Shown here: positions 17,323 through 25,784 of the stretch, piece by piece
How positions within the stretch are numbered: the first letter of the stretch is position 1
How the letters are laid out: each line of letters opens with the position of its first letter
Assembly (NCBI GenBank): GCA_022786605.1
Contig: JALFWW010000007.1
Coordinates: 1 to 64,000, forward strand
Source of the DNA: Clostridia bacterium
GTDB taxonomy: Bacteria; Bacillota; Clostridia; Lachnospirales; Anaerotignaceae
DNA length: 64,000 nucleotides
Direction of reading: 5' to 3'
Program-made: the position numbers and the translations under genes
Notes under the pieces: model-generated
Told to the model about the DNA's origin: nothing
The model's input: the letters and a program-made list of their open reading frames with translations, nothing else
Database searches by the model: none

Positions 17323-17419
17323 TGGGGATTTTATAAATTGATGGAAAAGGTCCTGCGTTTTATGCGTTGCCAGTCCTTTGGAAATGTGGTACCCTGTAAG
17401 ACAAGACAGGAGGTGCCAG

Positions 17420-18352
17420 ATGCATCATTACTTTATCATCAATCCGGCGGCAGGTCAGGGGAAAGCGGCAAAGCTAGTACCTGCCATTCAGGAATATATG
17501 GAAGGGGAAGGATTGCCGTTTACCATCTATCAGACAAAAGGTGTGGGGGACGCCATGGCGTATGTGCGGTACATGGCAAAGAAAGGACCAGCCCGGTTTT
17601 ATGCCTGCGGCGGGGATGGTACCCTGAACGAGGTAGTCAATGGGCTGAAAAATCATTCCCAATGCGAAGTGGCTTTGATCCCTGCGGGGACAGGCAACGA
17701 TTTTCTGCGGAATTTTGCCAATATGGAAAACTTTCGGGACATTGCCGCACAGGCGGCGGGAGAAGCTGTTGCTATGGACCTATTGCAGGTCAATGGCAGG
17801 CGTGTGGTGAACATGGCAAACACAGGCTTTGACAGTGCTGTAGTGGCACAGGCGGCAAAATTGAAGAAAATCCCTTTTATTTCGGGACCTTTGGCTTATG
17901 TGCTGGCGGTGGCGGTGCTGTTCTGCCGTCCCATGGGCAAAGACCTTTCCTTCCGTACAGATAACGGCAAAGAAACGAAGGGGAAATTTTTGCTGACTGC
18001 CCTTGCCAACGGCAGGTTTTACGGCGGCGGATTCTGCCCTGCGCCTATGGCGAAAATCAACGACGGCAAACTGGAACTGGTGGCAGTGCGGAAAGTATCC
18101 AGATGGCGGTTTCTCCGCTTGGTAGGCGCCTTCCGCAAGGGAACTTATTTGCAGGAACCAGCGGCGGAAACACTGGTATTTCAGGACTGCTGCACACGGG
18201 TACATATTCACGCGAAAGAAACCCAGAAACTGAGTATGGATGGGGAAATCGTGCCTTTTACCCATCTGGAAGTAGAAGTGGAAAAAGGCGGACTTTCCTT
18301 TGTGGTGCCAAAGGGCAGTACATTATTAGAAGAAAGGAAGGTGACAGAATGA
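17420..18352 (+). CDS. Diacylglycerol/lipid kinase family protein
   Basis: 310 residues. DAGK catalytic family (YegS/DgkB/BmrU type): INPAAGQGKA near the N-terminus, then CGGDGTLNEVVNGL (about 72-85), the nucleotide-binding GGDGT signature, and IPAGTGNDFLRNF (about 94). It phosphorylates diacylglycerol or a related lipid at the inner membrane face, recycling lipid into phosphatidic acid. The ATG at 17420 lies 7 bases after CAGGAGG; longer frames lack such a site. Its stop overlaps the start of the DUF1653 gene (ATGA), indicating coupling. Confidence 0.88.
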   Translation: MHHYFIINPAAGQGKAAKLVPAIQEYMEGEGLPFTIYQTKGVGDAMAYVRYMAKKGPARFYACGGDGTLNEVVNGLKNHSQCEVALIPAGTGNDFLRNFANMENFRDIAAQAAGEAVAMDLLQVNGRRVVNMANTGFDSAVVAQAAKLKKIPFISGPLAYVLAVAVLFCRPMGKDLSFRTDNGKETKGKFLLTALANGRFYGGGFCPAPMAKINDGKLELVAVRKVSRWRFLRLVGAFRKGTYLQEPAAETLVFQDCCTRVHIHAKETQKLSMDGEIVPFTHLEVEVEKGGLSFVVPKGSTLLEERKVTE

Positions 18353-18579
18353 TTCACCAAGGGGGATATTATCTCCATTATAAAAATAAACTCTATCGTG
18401 CGATAGGTGTGGCGAAGCACTCGGAAACACTGGAAGAAATGGTGGTTTATGAGCCTCAGTATGGAGAAGGCGGCTTATGGGTGCGCCCCCTGGACATGTT
18501 TCTGGAAAATGTCACTGTGGAAGGGAAAGAGGTGCCCAGATTTCGTTATATAGGCATGGAAAAGCCCGAAGGATATTAA
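18349..18579 (+). CDS. DUF1653 small protein
   Basis: 76 residues. The whole chain fits DUF1653: G-x-Y-x-HYKN near the start, then AKHSETLEEMVVYEPQYG, LWVRPLDMF and VPRFRYIG. The family is a small beta-rich domain of unknown function, widespread in bacteria. It starts inside the stop codon of the lipid kinase (ATGA overlap), with GAAAGGAAGG as ribosome site. Confidence 0.88.
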   Translation: MIHQGGYYLHYKNKLYRAIGVAKHSETLEEMVVYEPQYGEGGLWVRPLDMFLENVTVEGKEVPRFRYIGMEKPEGY

Positions 18580-18619
18580 AAATAAGAGGAAAACATTCCT
18601 CGTACAATTTAGGTAAGCA

Positions 18620-18668
18620 AAAATAGCCGGAACCCCTTTTATGCTAAGGATTCCGGCTATCTTTTTTA
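18620..18668. terminator. Bidirectional terminator (solo repeat-family hairpin)
   Basis: AATAGCCGGAACCCCTT pairs with AAGGATTCCGGCTAT, then CTTTTTTATGAAGATGTCC. That tail matches the end of the interspersed repeat (TTCTTATGAAGATGCCC). It sits between convergent genes (DUF1653 and amidohydrolase). Confidence 0.8.
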
Positions 18669-18695
18669 TGAAGATGTCCAGAAAAGAACTTTTTG

Positions 18696-19430
18696 TTATT
18701 CGTACTGCGCCATGAATTTTTGCAGGTTATTGTAAAACACATCTTCCATCTCTTTTTCTGTCAATCCGCTGGTGATTACTTTCTGCATTTCGATTGTGGG
18801 ATGATGGAAAGGGGCGTCGGTGCCGAAGAAAATCCGATCACTGCCCACAGTTTCGTAGGCTTCTTTGATTTTAGAATTCATGGGCATGCCGGACATTTCC
18901 AGATAGAGGTTGGAATAGCGTTTTGCCATTTTCAAAGCGGCATCAATATAGACACCGTGACCATGCCCCATGTGGATCATGACCATATTTACATCTGGGA
19001 ACCGTTCCGCCAACAGGGCGATGCTCCAAGGCAGGGCATAAGGTGCGTGACCACTGTGGATGAAAACAGGGATGTGCAGCTCTCTGGCGGCTTCCATGAT
19101 GGGGTCAAGACATTCCGCGTCTGCAACGTAAGCATGGCGAAGGGGATTCAGTTTGATGCCGGAAAAACCTTTGTTCTGCACCAGATCATAAATTTCCTGA
19201 ACAGACTTTTCTCCCTCCAAAGGATTGGCGTATACCAAAGCCCAAAAACGATTAGGATATGCCTCCATGGCTTCTTTTGTACGGAAATTGTCATCACTTC
19301 CCGTGCTGCAAAGAACGGTTTTTTCGATTTCGTAAGTATCCATCTGTTGAATCAGTTCCTCTGCGGTGATGGCAACATTTGCCCAGCCGCCGAATGTGCC
19401 TACATGGGCATGTGCGTCTAATTTTTTCAT
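18696..19430 (-). CDS. Amidohydrolase-family metal-dependent hydrolase
   Basis: 244 residues. TIM-barrel amidohydrolase-2 type: MKKLDAHAHVG gives the metal-binding H-x-H at the first strand, VFIHSGHAPYA and MVMIHMGHG supply further metal/active-site histidines, and FFGTDAPFHHP the C-terminal aspartate. The substrate is unknown; relatives act on aromatic acids by decarboxylation or hydrolysis. AAAGGAG precedes the ATG by 10 bases. It lies 4 bases after the S-component gene and is surely co-transcribed, which hints at a salvage pathway. Confidence 0.82.
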   Translation of the reverse strand: MKKLDAHAHVGTFGGWANVAITAEELIQQMDTYEIEKTVLCSTGSDDNFRTKEAMEAYPNRFWALVYANPLEGEKSVQEIYDLVQNKGFSGIKLNPLRHAYVADAECLDPIMEAARELHIPVFIHSGHAPYALPWSIALLAERFPDVNMVMIHMGHGHGVYIDAALKMAKRYSNLYLEMSGMPMNSKIKEAYETVGSDRIFFGTDAPFHHPTIEMQKVITSGLTEKEMEDVFYNNLQKFMAQYE

Positions 19431-19434
19431 ATGT

Positions 19435-19929
19435 CTACATCTCCTTTACTTTTCGCAAAATGCCTGTGGTGCCCAGAACACCCACAAATATAGAAGTCAG
19501 CACAAGACCAAAAGTCGTCTGTACCAGAAGCCCTGGCGTCATGACCATGGCGGTGGCGAAGCCGTAATAGAAAATCTTCACGGCTGTATAGCCCATGATC
19601 TGGAAAATGCCCCCCAGCACTGCTCCAGCCAGCCAATTTCCCTTATGATGCCATTTTTCGATGACATAGCCCATGATGAGCGCCATGAATGCTTTGATGA
19701 GGAATGTGGGCAATACCCACTGCATATATCCCCCCAGCAGGTCAGCCAGTGCGGCGCCGATGCCCCCAGCCCATGCGCCTTTTTTGCCTCCCAAAAGCAA
19801 TACGCTGATGAGGATCATACAGTCCCCCAAATGGCTGTAACCGTTCGGTCCCGGTATTTTCAGCACATAGATCGCCACAAATACCAATGCCGCCATGACA
19901 GCGGTTTTTGTCAGTTCTTTCGTTCGCAA
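19435..19929 (-). CDS. ECF transporter S component (PF07155-like)
   Basis: 164 residues with five predicted membrane spans. The features GYSHLGDCMILISVLLLG, AGGIGAALADLLGGYMQW and FLIKAFMALIMGYVIEK fit the S-component family of energy-coupling-factor vitamin importers (PF07155). The ligand cannot be told from sequence. No energising module (EcfA/T) is nearby, as is usual for group II systems. A perfect dyad at 20018-20033 lies upstream of the start. Operon with the amidohydrolase, which may process the imported compound (inference). Confidence 0.82.
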   Translation of the reverse strand: MRTKELTKTAVMAALVFVAIYVLKIPGPNGYSHLGDCMILISVLLLGGKKGAWAGGIGAALADLLGGYMQWVLPTFLIKAFMALIMGYVIEKWHHKGNWLAGAVLGGIFQIMGYTAVKIFYYGFATAMVMTPGLLVQTTFGLVLTSIFVGVLGTTGILRKVKEM

Positions 19930-20017
19930 AATATCCGTCCTTTCTTGTATGTGTTTCTGTACAAGAGGATACCAGAAACTGGAAGGAGAAACCAGAGTAT
20001 GACAGACGATAACAAAA

Positions 20018-20057
20018 ATTGTATGGATACAATACTGTATAAATGTATGGGTACAAT
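20018..20057 (-). promoter_or_regulatory. Paired operator-like dyads before the S-component operon
   Basis: ATTGTATGGATACAAT (20018-20033) is a 7-2-7 inverted repeat. A second, imperfect copy (TGTATGGGTACA, 20044-20055) is centred 24 bp away. The form resembles GntR-type operators. It lies about 90-130 bases before the S-component ATG. Confidence 0.55.
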
Positions 20058-20068
20058 TGAAGACAACA

Positions 20069-20106
20069 AAAAAAGCCGAAAATCTTTTTCAGATTCTCGG
20101 CTTTGT
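20069..20106 (-). terminator. Terminator of the DUF4364 gene
   Basis: AAAGCCGAAAATCT pairs with AGATTCTCGGCTTT. Read on the minus strand the stem is followed by a run of seven T. Confidence 0.85.
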
Positions 20107-20116
20107 ATTTCTGTAT

Positions 20117-20728
20117 TCAGGCTTCCTCTGTTTCTTCTTCCACGGGAGCGGGGAAATTCTGTTCCTTGGCTTTGAAGCCGCCGCCTTCCGCTTCGGTGTT
20201 TTTCACCAGAGAAGTAAGGATGGTGCCATAAAGATGGCTCACGTTTTTCCGCCAGTTCCGGCAAATAGCCAGTGCCTGCTGTTTGGAAACAACGGAAACA
20301 CTGATTTCCATGAGGACGTTGCCATCGTCGTCATTCAGCCCGCATTTTACCAGAAAATCATCGTTGATTTCCGGGAAATAATTGGCGGTAACGGCGTATT
20401 CCGCACGGATGCGCTTACTGTTTTCCTGCACGTAAGTATTGATTTCGTTTTTGGCGTGTTCGGAAATGTGGTTCAGAAAGTAATTGACGATTTCGTCGCC
20501 TTCGTCAGTGAGGGTATAGCGTGTGTTGTTCTGCTCCCATGATTTTTCCAGCCAGCCGGCGTCCACCAGTTCTGTCAGATACTGCTGGATGGAAAAATAG
20601 TCCATATAATTTTTTTCCAGCAAAAACTGGCAAATCTCACTGTTTGACAAAGCAATGCCCATTTTCTGCAAAAGATCCAGGATAATCAGCTTATGCTCCG
20701 CTAACTGCCGAATGGATTCTTCGGACAT
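20117..20728 (-). CDS. DUF4364 family winged-helix protein
   Basis: 203 residues. The N-terminal winged-helix-like part (about 8-75: HKLIILDLLQKMGIALSNSEICQFLL and YLTELVDAGWLEK, then YTLTDEGDEIVNYF) and a C-terminal alpha/beta part match DUF4364, a Clostridia family presumed to be transcriptional regulators. The target is unknown. Ribosome site GAAAGGAGGGG precedes the ATG. The upstream gap to the radical-SAM gene is 100 bp and AT-rich. Confidence 0.82.
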   Translation of the reverse strand: MSEESIRQLAEHKLIILDLLQKMGIALSNSEICQFLLEKNYMDYFSIQQYLTELVDAGWLEKSWEQNNTRYTLTDEGDEIVNYFLNHISEHAKNEINTYVQENSKRIRAEYAVTANYFPEINDDFLVKCGLNDDDGNVLMEISVSVVSKQQALAICRNWRKNVSHLYGTILTSLVKNTEAEGGGFKAKEQNFPAPVEEETEEA

Positions 20729-20828
20729 GGAACCCCCTCCTTTCTGTACTGCTAACCCTAATCATAACATATTTTTGTGAAAAGAAAAACATAAAATACG
20801 AAAAAAAACGAAAAACAGCGGTTTTTGC

Positions 20829-21749
20829 CTATTTTCCCAAATAGTCCATGCCCTGACGGATGTTCCGCTGCCGCAGGGTTTTATGGATGGTGTTGAGGAC
20901 ATGACGCTTGTTCAGGCTCCACAAAGGCGCCAGCAGGATGTTTTTATCCCCGTCACCTGTCAGACGATGCAGGACAATATCCGGGCGCAGACGGGCGATA
21001 CAGCCGCAGAGCAGGTCGATATATTCCCCCAGTGTCAAGGGCGTATACTGTCCGCTGCGGTACAGTTTCGCCAAGTCTGTATATTCTAAGACATGAAGTA
21101 ATTGCAGTTTCACGCCTTCAATGGGCAGGCTGTTGATGTAGTCCATGGTTTTCAGCAAATCTTCTTTGGTTTCTCCCGGCAGTCCCACAATGACATGGGC
21201 TACCACGGAAATGCCATGGGCGGCAAGGCGTTTTACAGCGTCGGTGAAAACGTCGTTGTCATATCCACGACGGATGAAATGGGCAGAGTTTTCCTTTGCC
21301 GTTTGCAGTCCCAATTCCACCCAAAGTTTTGTTTTGCCGTTCAACTCCGCCAGCAGTTCCACCACATCTTCTCCCAGACAGTCGGGACGGGTAGCAATGG
21401 AAAGTCCAACAATGTCCGGTTGGGACAGAGCTTCTTCATACTTCTGCCTCAGGGTATCCACAGGGGCGTATGTATTGGTGAATGCCTGAAAATAGGCGAT
21501 GTACCGGGGATGGTCCCACTTGGCGGAAGTCTGGGATTTCCCCTTTGCGATTTGCTCCCTGATGGAAAGGGCGGCGCTTTCGGCAAAATCACCGGAGCCG
21601 CCTGCGGAACAGAACAGACAGCCGCCGGTGCCGATGGTGCCGTCACGGTTGGGGCAGGTGAAACCGCCGTCCAGTGAGATTTTGGCAGTTTTGCCGCCGA
21701 ACAGGTTTCGGTAATAGGTATTCAGGTCACGATAAGGTTTTTCGTCCAT
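20829..21749 (-). CDS. TIGR01212-family radical SAM protein (YhcC-like)
   Basis: 306 residues. The iron-sulfur site CPNRDGTIGTGGCLFC (C-x11-C-x2-C) near residue 28 is the variant typical of TIGR01212. YFQAFTNTYAP, ATRPDCLG and WVELGLQT follow as in that family. The reaction is not established; the domain order resembles the Elp3 radical-SAM part. ATG at 21749 is used: AAAGGCGG stands before it, whereas a longer frame to 21809 has none. It overlaps the upstream gene by 23 bases, so it is translationally coupled. Confidence 0.85.
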   Translation of the reverse strand: MDEKPYRDLNTYYRNLFGGKTAKISLDGGFTCPNRDGTIGTGGCLFCSAGGSGDFAESAALSIREQIAKGKSQTSAKWDHPRYIAYFQAFTNTYAPVDTLRQKYEEALSQPDIVGLSIATRPDCLGEDVVELLAELNGKTKLWVELGLQTAKENSAHFIRRGYDNDVFTDAVKRLAAHGISVVAHVIVGLPGETKEDLLKTMDYINSLPIEGVKLQLLHVLEYTDLAKLYRSGQYTPLTLGEYIDLLCGCIARLRPDIVLHRLTGDGDKNILLAPLWSLNKRHVLNTIHKTLRQRNIRQGMDYLGK

Positions 21750-22152
21750 AACAAAACCGCCTTTCATTTGGTTTGTCCATTTGTTTCTGCCGCAGGTTTT
21801 CGCAGACATCCATCACATGCTGCCACAGCACATCGTCTTTCCCTGCCGCCAGCAGCAGAAAAAGAAAATCCGTCTTGGTGCTTTCCAGAAAATCTTCCGC
21901 TTCTGCGGGACTTTTTGCCAGCAGGAATTTTTCCAGACTGTCAGCTGTCAGCGCCATAGGGATGCAGCTTTCCATTTGGGTCAGTATGCCGCCGACGGTA
22001 TCCTTGCCGCAGGGTAGGGCGGAAAGGTGCTGATACAAAGCGTGGCTATTGAGAAAATAAAGATTGCCTGCCTTCCAGTTCGTCAGACTTTGCCGCAGCA
22101 GAGAGAAACAGCCGCAAAGAGTTTTGCGGCTTATGATTTCATGGGTTTCCAT
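21727..22152 (-). CDS. Small protein of unknown function, coupled to radical SAM gene
   Basis: 141 residues, not recognised. Mainly helical, leucine-rich, with a cysteine pair near the start (LCGCFSLL) and a basic C-terminus. There is no signal peptide or membrane span. ATG at 22152 follows CGGAGG by 9 bases; the TTG at 22158 is the alternative. Its 3' end overlaps the radical-SAM gene, and a shared task is therefore likely. Confidence 0.65.
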   Translation of the reverse strand: METHEIISRKTLCGCFSLLRQSLTNWKAGNLYFLNSHALYQHLSALPCGKDTVGGILTQMESCIPMALTADSLEKFLLAKSPAEAEDFLESTKTDFLFLLLAAGKDDVLWQHVMDVCENLRQKQMDKPNERRFCYGRKTLS

Positions 22153-22229
22153 TGCCAATATCCTCCGAAAAAAATGTTGTATTTCTTCCCTAGGATATGT
22201 GGTTTTGAAAGATTTATATTGTCAGTTTT

Positions 22230-23336
22230 TTACGCTTCTTCTACCAGTTTTTTCAATTCGGAAAGCAGCATGGCGTTGTCCTCGGGGCGGAGGATACAGA
22301 AACGCAGGAAGCTTTCATCCAGAAAAGCAAAACTGGAAGCGTCACGGATGAGCATTTTTTTCACGATGAGTTTTTCAAAAAGCTCAGCGGCAGTGATTTT
22401 GTCTGTCAGCAGCTTCAGCAGGATAAAGTTGGAGGAAGAAGGATATGCCTTGATATTCTTCCATGTAGAAAGTTCTGCCAGAGCTTTTTTCCGCTCATCA
22501 GAAATGAGTTTCTTTGTGGTGTCATGGAACACCTTGTCTGTGAAAAGACGTTCGCCGGCAAAAGCAGCCAGAGAGTTCACGCTCCAAGGGTCCTGATTGG
22601 TCTGGAGGCGGTTACGGAAGGCTTCGTTGGAAGATACACCGTAGCCCAGACGGATGCCGGGTGCCGCAAAGAACTTGGATGTACCACGGATCACAAACAG
22701 GTTATCAAACTCCGCAGCCAGAGGAATGGCGCAGATTTCTTCCAGATTATCGGCAAATTCCAGATAAGTTTCGTCGATCATCACAGAAGCCCCTGTTTCT
22801 TTGCAGTGGGTCAGGATGGTGCGCAGCTGGGATACGGTCAAAGCGGAGCCTGTAGGGTTATTGGGATTGCAGGCAACGAACATGCCGATTTCCGGTGTCA
22901 ATGCCGCCAGCAGGGCATCCAGATCAATGACAAAGTCATCCTCCGCTTTCAGAGGAAAATAATCGAATGTGCCGCCGGTGAGAGAAACTTCTCGTTCGTA
23001 TTCGCTGTAGGCAGGTCCCATGATGAGGCTTTTCTTGGCGTTAACAGTCTTGATGAATGTGCCAATCAGTTCTGTGGAGCCGTTGCCCACCACGATATGT
23101 TCTGGATTTGCACCGGTGTATGCGCCGATGGCTGCACGCAGAGCGGTGTAATGTTTGTCTGGATAAGTGGAAATGATGTCCAGATTCTGGGCAAGGGCTG
23201 TTTTCACAGATGCGGGAAAGCCCAGAGGATTGATGTTGCCGCTGAAATCCAGAATTTCCCCTTTGGGGATGCCGTATTTTCTTTCGATGGCGTCCAGATC
23301 GCCGCCATGCTGATGCATCAGAGATTTTGTTTCCAT
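22230..23336 (-). CDS. PLP-dependent aminotransferase, CobD/HisC-like
   Basis: 368 residues, fold-type I. HGGDLDAI (10-17) with ILDFSGNINPLG (28-39) is the N-terminal pattern of threonine-phosphate decarboxylase CobD, also shared by HisC. CNPNNPTG (156-163), Asp188 in MIDETY and the PLP lysine Lys221 (GTSKFFAAPGIRLGYG) complete the active site. No other cobalamin or histidine gene is in the window, so the choice between CobD and an amino acid aminotransferase is open. It lies 34 bases after the 518-residue orphan gene, in the same direction. Confidence 0.8.
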   Translation of the reverse strand: METKSLMHQHGGDLDAIERKYGIPKGEILDFSGNINPLGFPASVKTALAQNLDIISTYPDKHYTALRAAIGAYTGANPEHIVVGNGSTELIGTFIKTVNAKKSLIMGPAYSEYEREVSLTGGTFDYFPLKAEDDFVIDLDALLAALTPEIGMFVACNPNNPTGSALTVSQLRTILTHCKETGASVMIDETYLEFADNLEEICAIPLAAEFDNLFVIRGTSKFFAAPGIRLGYGVSSNEAFRNRLQTNQDPWSVNSLAAFAGERLFTDKVFHDTTKKLISDERKKALAELSTWKNIKAYPSSSNFILLKLLTDKITAAELFEKLIVKKMLIRDASSFAFLDESFLRFCILRPEDNAMLLSELKKLVEEA

Positions 23337-23370
23337 GATATATCTAAAGTCCCTTCTTTATATAGCTTGT

Positions 23371-24927
23371 TTAATAAATTTCGTCGATCTGTTCCAGTTC
23401 CGTGATCTTTTCGCTTTGTCTGCGGATGCGTGGATACATGAGGTAAGGGTTGCTTGCCTTTTTCTCCAGTACCTCAATGGTGAGAGCGCCTGCTTTGCCG
23501 GAAGGCGGTGTCAATGTCCATACATCGCCGATATGTAAGGGCAGATCGCCCAGTGTCAGACCGTCTGTTTTGTTGATGGCGCGCTTGGAAGCGGCAGGTG
23601 CGTATTCCATGGGGAAGCCGTTGTCATCGGGGATAGACAGGACGTATTCCCGTGTGTCCTCCATGGCAAAAGCGGCGAAGATGTCACAGCAGAAATCATG
23701 GAGCAGATTTTCTGTGGACAGTTCCGCTTCTTTCCAGAGGTTTTCGTCCTTTTGGAATGTGGCACGGAGGGCAACCACATCTGTCACTAGCTCAAAACGC
23801 AGCATTTCTTCGTAATATCGCAGTTCCAGTTCTGGGGTGATGGCTTCCATGATGCGCTCAAAGGAAATGTTTTTGGGCATTTTCTGCTTATTGACAGAAA
23901 GTTTTTCTTTTGCCGTCAGTGCCATGCCGATGGCGGTCAGACTGCAATAAGAAGGCGGTGTGAACAGTTCCGCGCCGGGGTTATGGTGCATGAGGAACAA
24001 TGCCGCCAGATTATTGATGTTCTGATAAAAACGGAAGGGTGTGAAGGAAATGGGGCGCACCACATGGAAAAAGTGCCCAAGGGGTGTGAATACCCATTTG
24101 TCCATCATAATGCCCGCAAAGAGAAAAGAGGATACAATGGACTGTTCTTCCTCCGTCAGTTTATTGGGCGGCGTTTTCCAGATGCTTTCCAGATCAATGT
24201 CCACCCGTTTATAAAAGTCTACAAAGACCTGATCGATGTCAATGTGGTTTTCCAGATATTGATAGAAAAAGCTGCTGCTGACCATACCAGGTTCTAAGTC
24301 CATGGTGTATTGGAGCCGTTCCGCCGCCAGTGCGCAGCCTTCCCAAAGGAGGGTATCCAGCGCTTCTTTGGGTTCTTTTCCAAAGAAAGCGTCGGCTTTC
24401 TGGCTTTTGGTCACTTTATGGATATGGATGGCAGGAACTTTTTTGAAAAAGCCCATCTGCTGACAAAGACGTGTCAAATATTCCAGATAGAAGCCATCTG
24501 GTAATGTCAGTTTTTTCAGCAGTTCCTCTCTGTCCTCCGGCAGGAAAAAGCCATTTTCGTCAACGGTGCAGTCTGGCAGACAGGCATCCAGTATGGTCTG
24601 CATATCCCGCGCCATGGGGTGATTTTCCACTGTGTAGGAAACAGGATGGAAGCTGTATTTTTCCATGCCAGCGGCTTTTTTGTCCACATGAAGGACATAA
24701 GCCTTTTCCGCGTTGGGGTCTTCTTCATCGCAATGGATGATGTTGGCAGGGGTCAGTATGGTTTCTCCCGTTAGTGCTGTATAATACCATTTGGAAAAAA
24801 CCATGGGCGCAATGTCTAAAAGACCGTCCATGGCTTCTGGGTCCATGCGGCTGGCATACTTTTCGTATTCCGTTGTAAAAAGCTGCAGCAAATCTTCATG
24901 CCGCAGTTGATCTGTATGATTATTCAT
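23371..24927 (-). CDS. Hypothetical 518-residue protein
   Basis: No family recognised. It is soluble, acidic and rich in aromatic residues, without signal peptide or clear membrane span. Features: acidic N-terminus, the segment IHIHKVTKSQKADAFFG near 150, HFFHVVRPISFTPFRFYQN near 285, and a C-terminal beta-rich end (LPLHIGDVWTLTPPSGKAGALTIEVLEKK) that looks like a small barrel. ATG at 24927 is chosen for AAAGGAG 8 bases upstream; the frame is open to 24984 but lacks a site there. First gene of the minus-strand group 24927-20829. Confidence 0.75.
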   Translation of the reverse strand: MNNHTDQLRHEDLLQLFTTEYEKYASRMDPEAMDGLLDIAPMVFSKWYYTALTGETILTPANIIHCDEEDPNAEKAYVLHVDKKAAGMEKYSFHPVSYTVENHPMARDMQTILDACLPDCTVDENGFFLPEDREELLKKLTLPDGFYLEYLTRLCQQMGFFKKVPAIHIHKVTKSQKADAFFGKEPKEALDTLLWEGCALAAERLQYTMDLEPGMVSSSFFYQYLENHIDIDQVFVDFYKRVDIDLESIWKTPPNKLTEEEQSIVSSFLFAGIMMDKWVFTPLGHFFHVVRPISFTPFRFYQNINNLAALFLMHHNPGAELFTPPSYCSLTAIGMALTAKEKLSVNKQKMPKNISFERIMEAITPELELRYYEEMLRFELVTDVVALRATFQKDENLWKEAELSTENLLHDFCCDIFAAFAMEDTREYVLSIPDDNGFPMEYAPAASKRAINKTDGLTLGDLPLHIGDVWTLTPPSGKAGALTIEVLEKKASNPYLMYPRIRRQSEKITELEQIDEIY

Positions 24928-25130
24928 GAAGAACTCCTTTTTATCTGTTTCGGGGTTTCTGTCATTTTGGGCAGAAACAACCACTTTTCATTTTAGCAGA
25001 AAAAAATGATGTTGGGAAGGATGGTGTCGAAAAAACATGGGCAATTCTTCAAAAGGAATGGCAAAAGAGGCAAACGTTTTTGTGCAAAAGACAGAAAGTA
25101 GCTTGTTTCAAAAAAAACCCTCCCATTTTA

Positions 25131-25159
25131 TTGAAACTGTGGACAGAATATGCTATATT
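25131..25159 (+). promoter_or_regulatory. Housekeeping promoter of the ACT gene
   Basis: TTGAAA (25131-25136), 17-base spacer, TATATT (25154-25159). Predicted start is near 25166, giving a 50-base leader. Confidence 0.65.
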
Positions 25160-25215
25160 CCTTGTAGTAGAAACAAATGTATGTATCGGAGATACAAAAA
25201 AGGGGAGAACAAATA

Positions 25216-25659
25216 TTGAAAGAAGATAAGAATTTTTTCATCGTGGACAAAAGCGTACTGCCTGAAATTTTTCTGAAGGTTATGGAAGTGAAAAACCTGT
25301 TGGAAAGCAAGAAGGAAAAAACAGTACAGGATGCGGTGAATCGTGTGGGCATCAGCCGCAGTGCTTTTTATAAGTACCGTGACGCTGTCCATCCGCTCTA
25401 TGAGAACACAAGAGGAAAAACCGTCACCATCGCGGCTAATCTGGATGATACACCGGGGCTTCTTTCCGCGGTGCTCAACAGCATTGCCACAGAAGGGGCA
25501 AATATCCTGACCATCAACCAGACCATTCCCATCAATGGCATTGCGAACGTGACGATCACCATCGAAACAAATGAAATGCAGGGTGAATTCGGCAGACTGA
25601 TGACCCAGCTGGAAAACTTGCAGGGCATGCAGTCCATCAAGATCATCGGCAGAGAATAA
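25216..25659 (+). CDS. ACT-domain protein, PheB/UPF0735 family
   Basis: 147 residues. An N-terminal helical segment (VQDAVNRVGISRSAFYKYRDAV, helix-turn-helix-like) is followed by a C-terminal ACT domain (about 72-145: TVTIAANLDDTPGLLSAVLNSIATEGANILTI). Family members sit beside homoserine or phenylalanine pathway genes and are thought to sense an amino acid; here thrB and lysC follow. TTG at 25216 is preferred: AGGGGAG lies 8 bases before it and the length then fits the family. The ATG at 25177 precedes the ribosome site. Confidence 0.82.
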   Translation: MKEDKNFFIVDKSVLPEIFLKVMEVKNLLESKKEKTVQDAVNRVGISRSAFYKYRDAVHPLYENTRGKTVTIAANLDDTPGLLSAVLNSIATEGANILTINQTIPINGIANVTITIETNEMQGEFGRLMTQLENLQGMQSIKIIGRE

Positions 25660-25694
25660 ACGAAAGAAAAAGCAAATAAAATGGCAAGGAAATC

Positions 25695-25733
25695 GACCCG
25701 CATCGTCTGCGGATGAGGCGGGTCTTGTTTTTG
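25695..25733 (+). terminator. Terminator between ACT gene and thrB
   Basis: GACCCGCATC pairs with GATGAGGCGGGTC (one bulge), followed by TTGTTTTT. It may set a lower level for thrB-lysC by partial read-through. Confidence 0.7.
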
Positions 25734-25784
25734 ACCGCAAAAATCGGTCGGTTCAGGGGAAAAACGAAAAAGGAGGCTTCTGTT

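Noticed and set aside
22230-23336. Firm assignment as cobD
   Set aside because: The N-terminal pattern fits, but HisC-type enzymes share it and no cobalamin gene is nearby.
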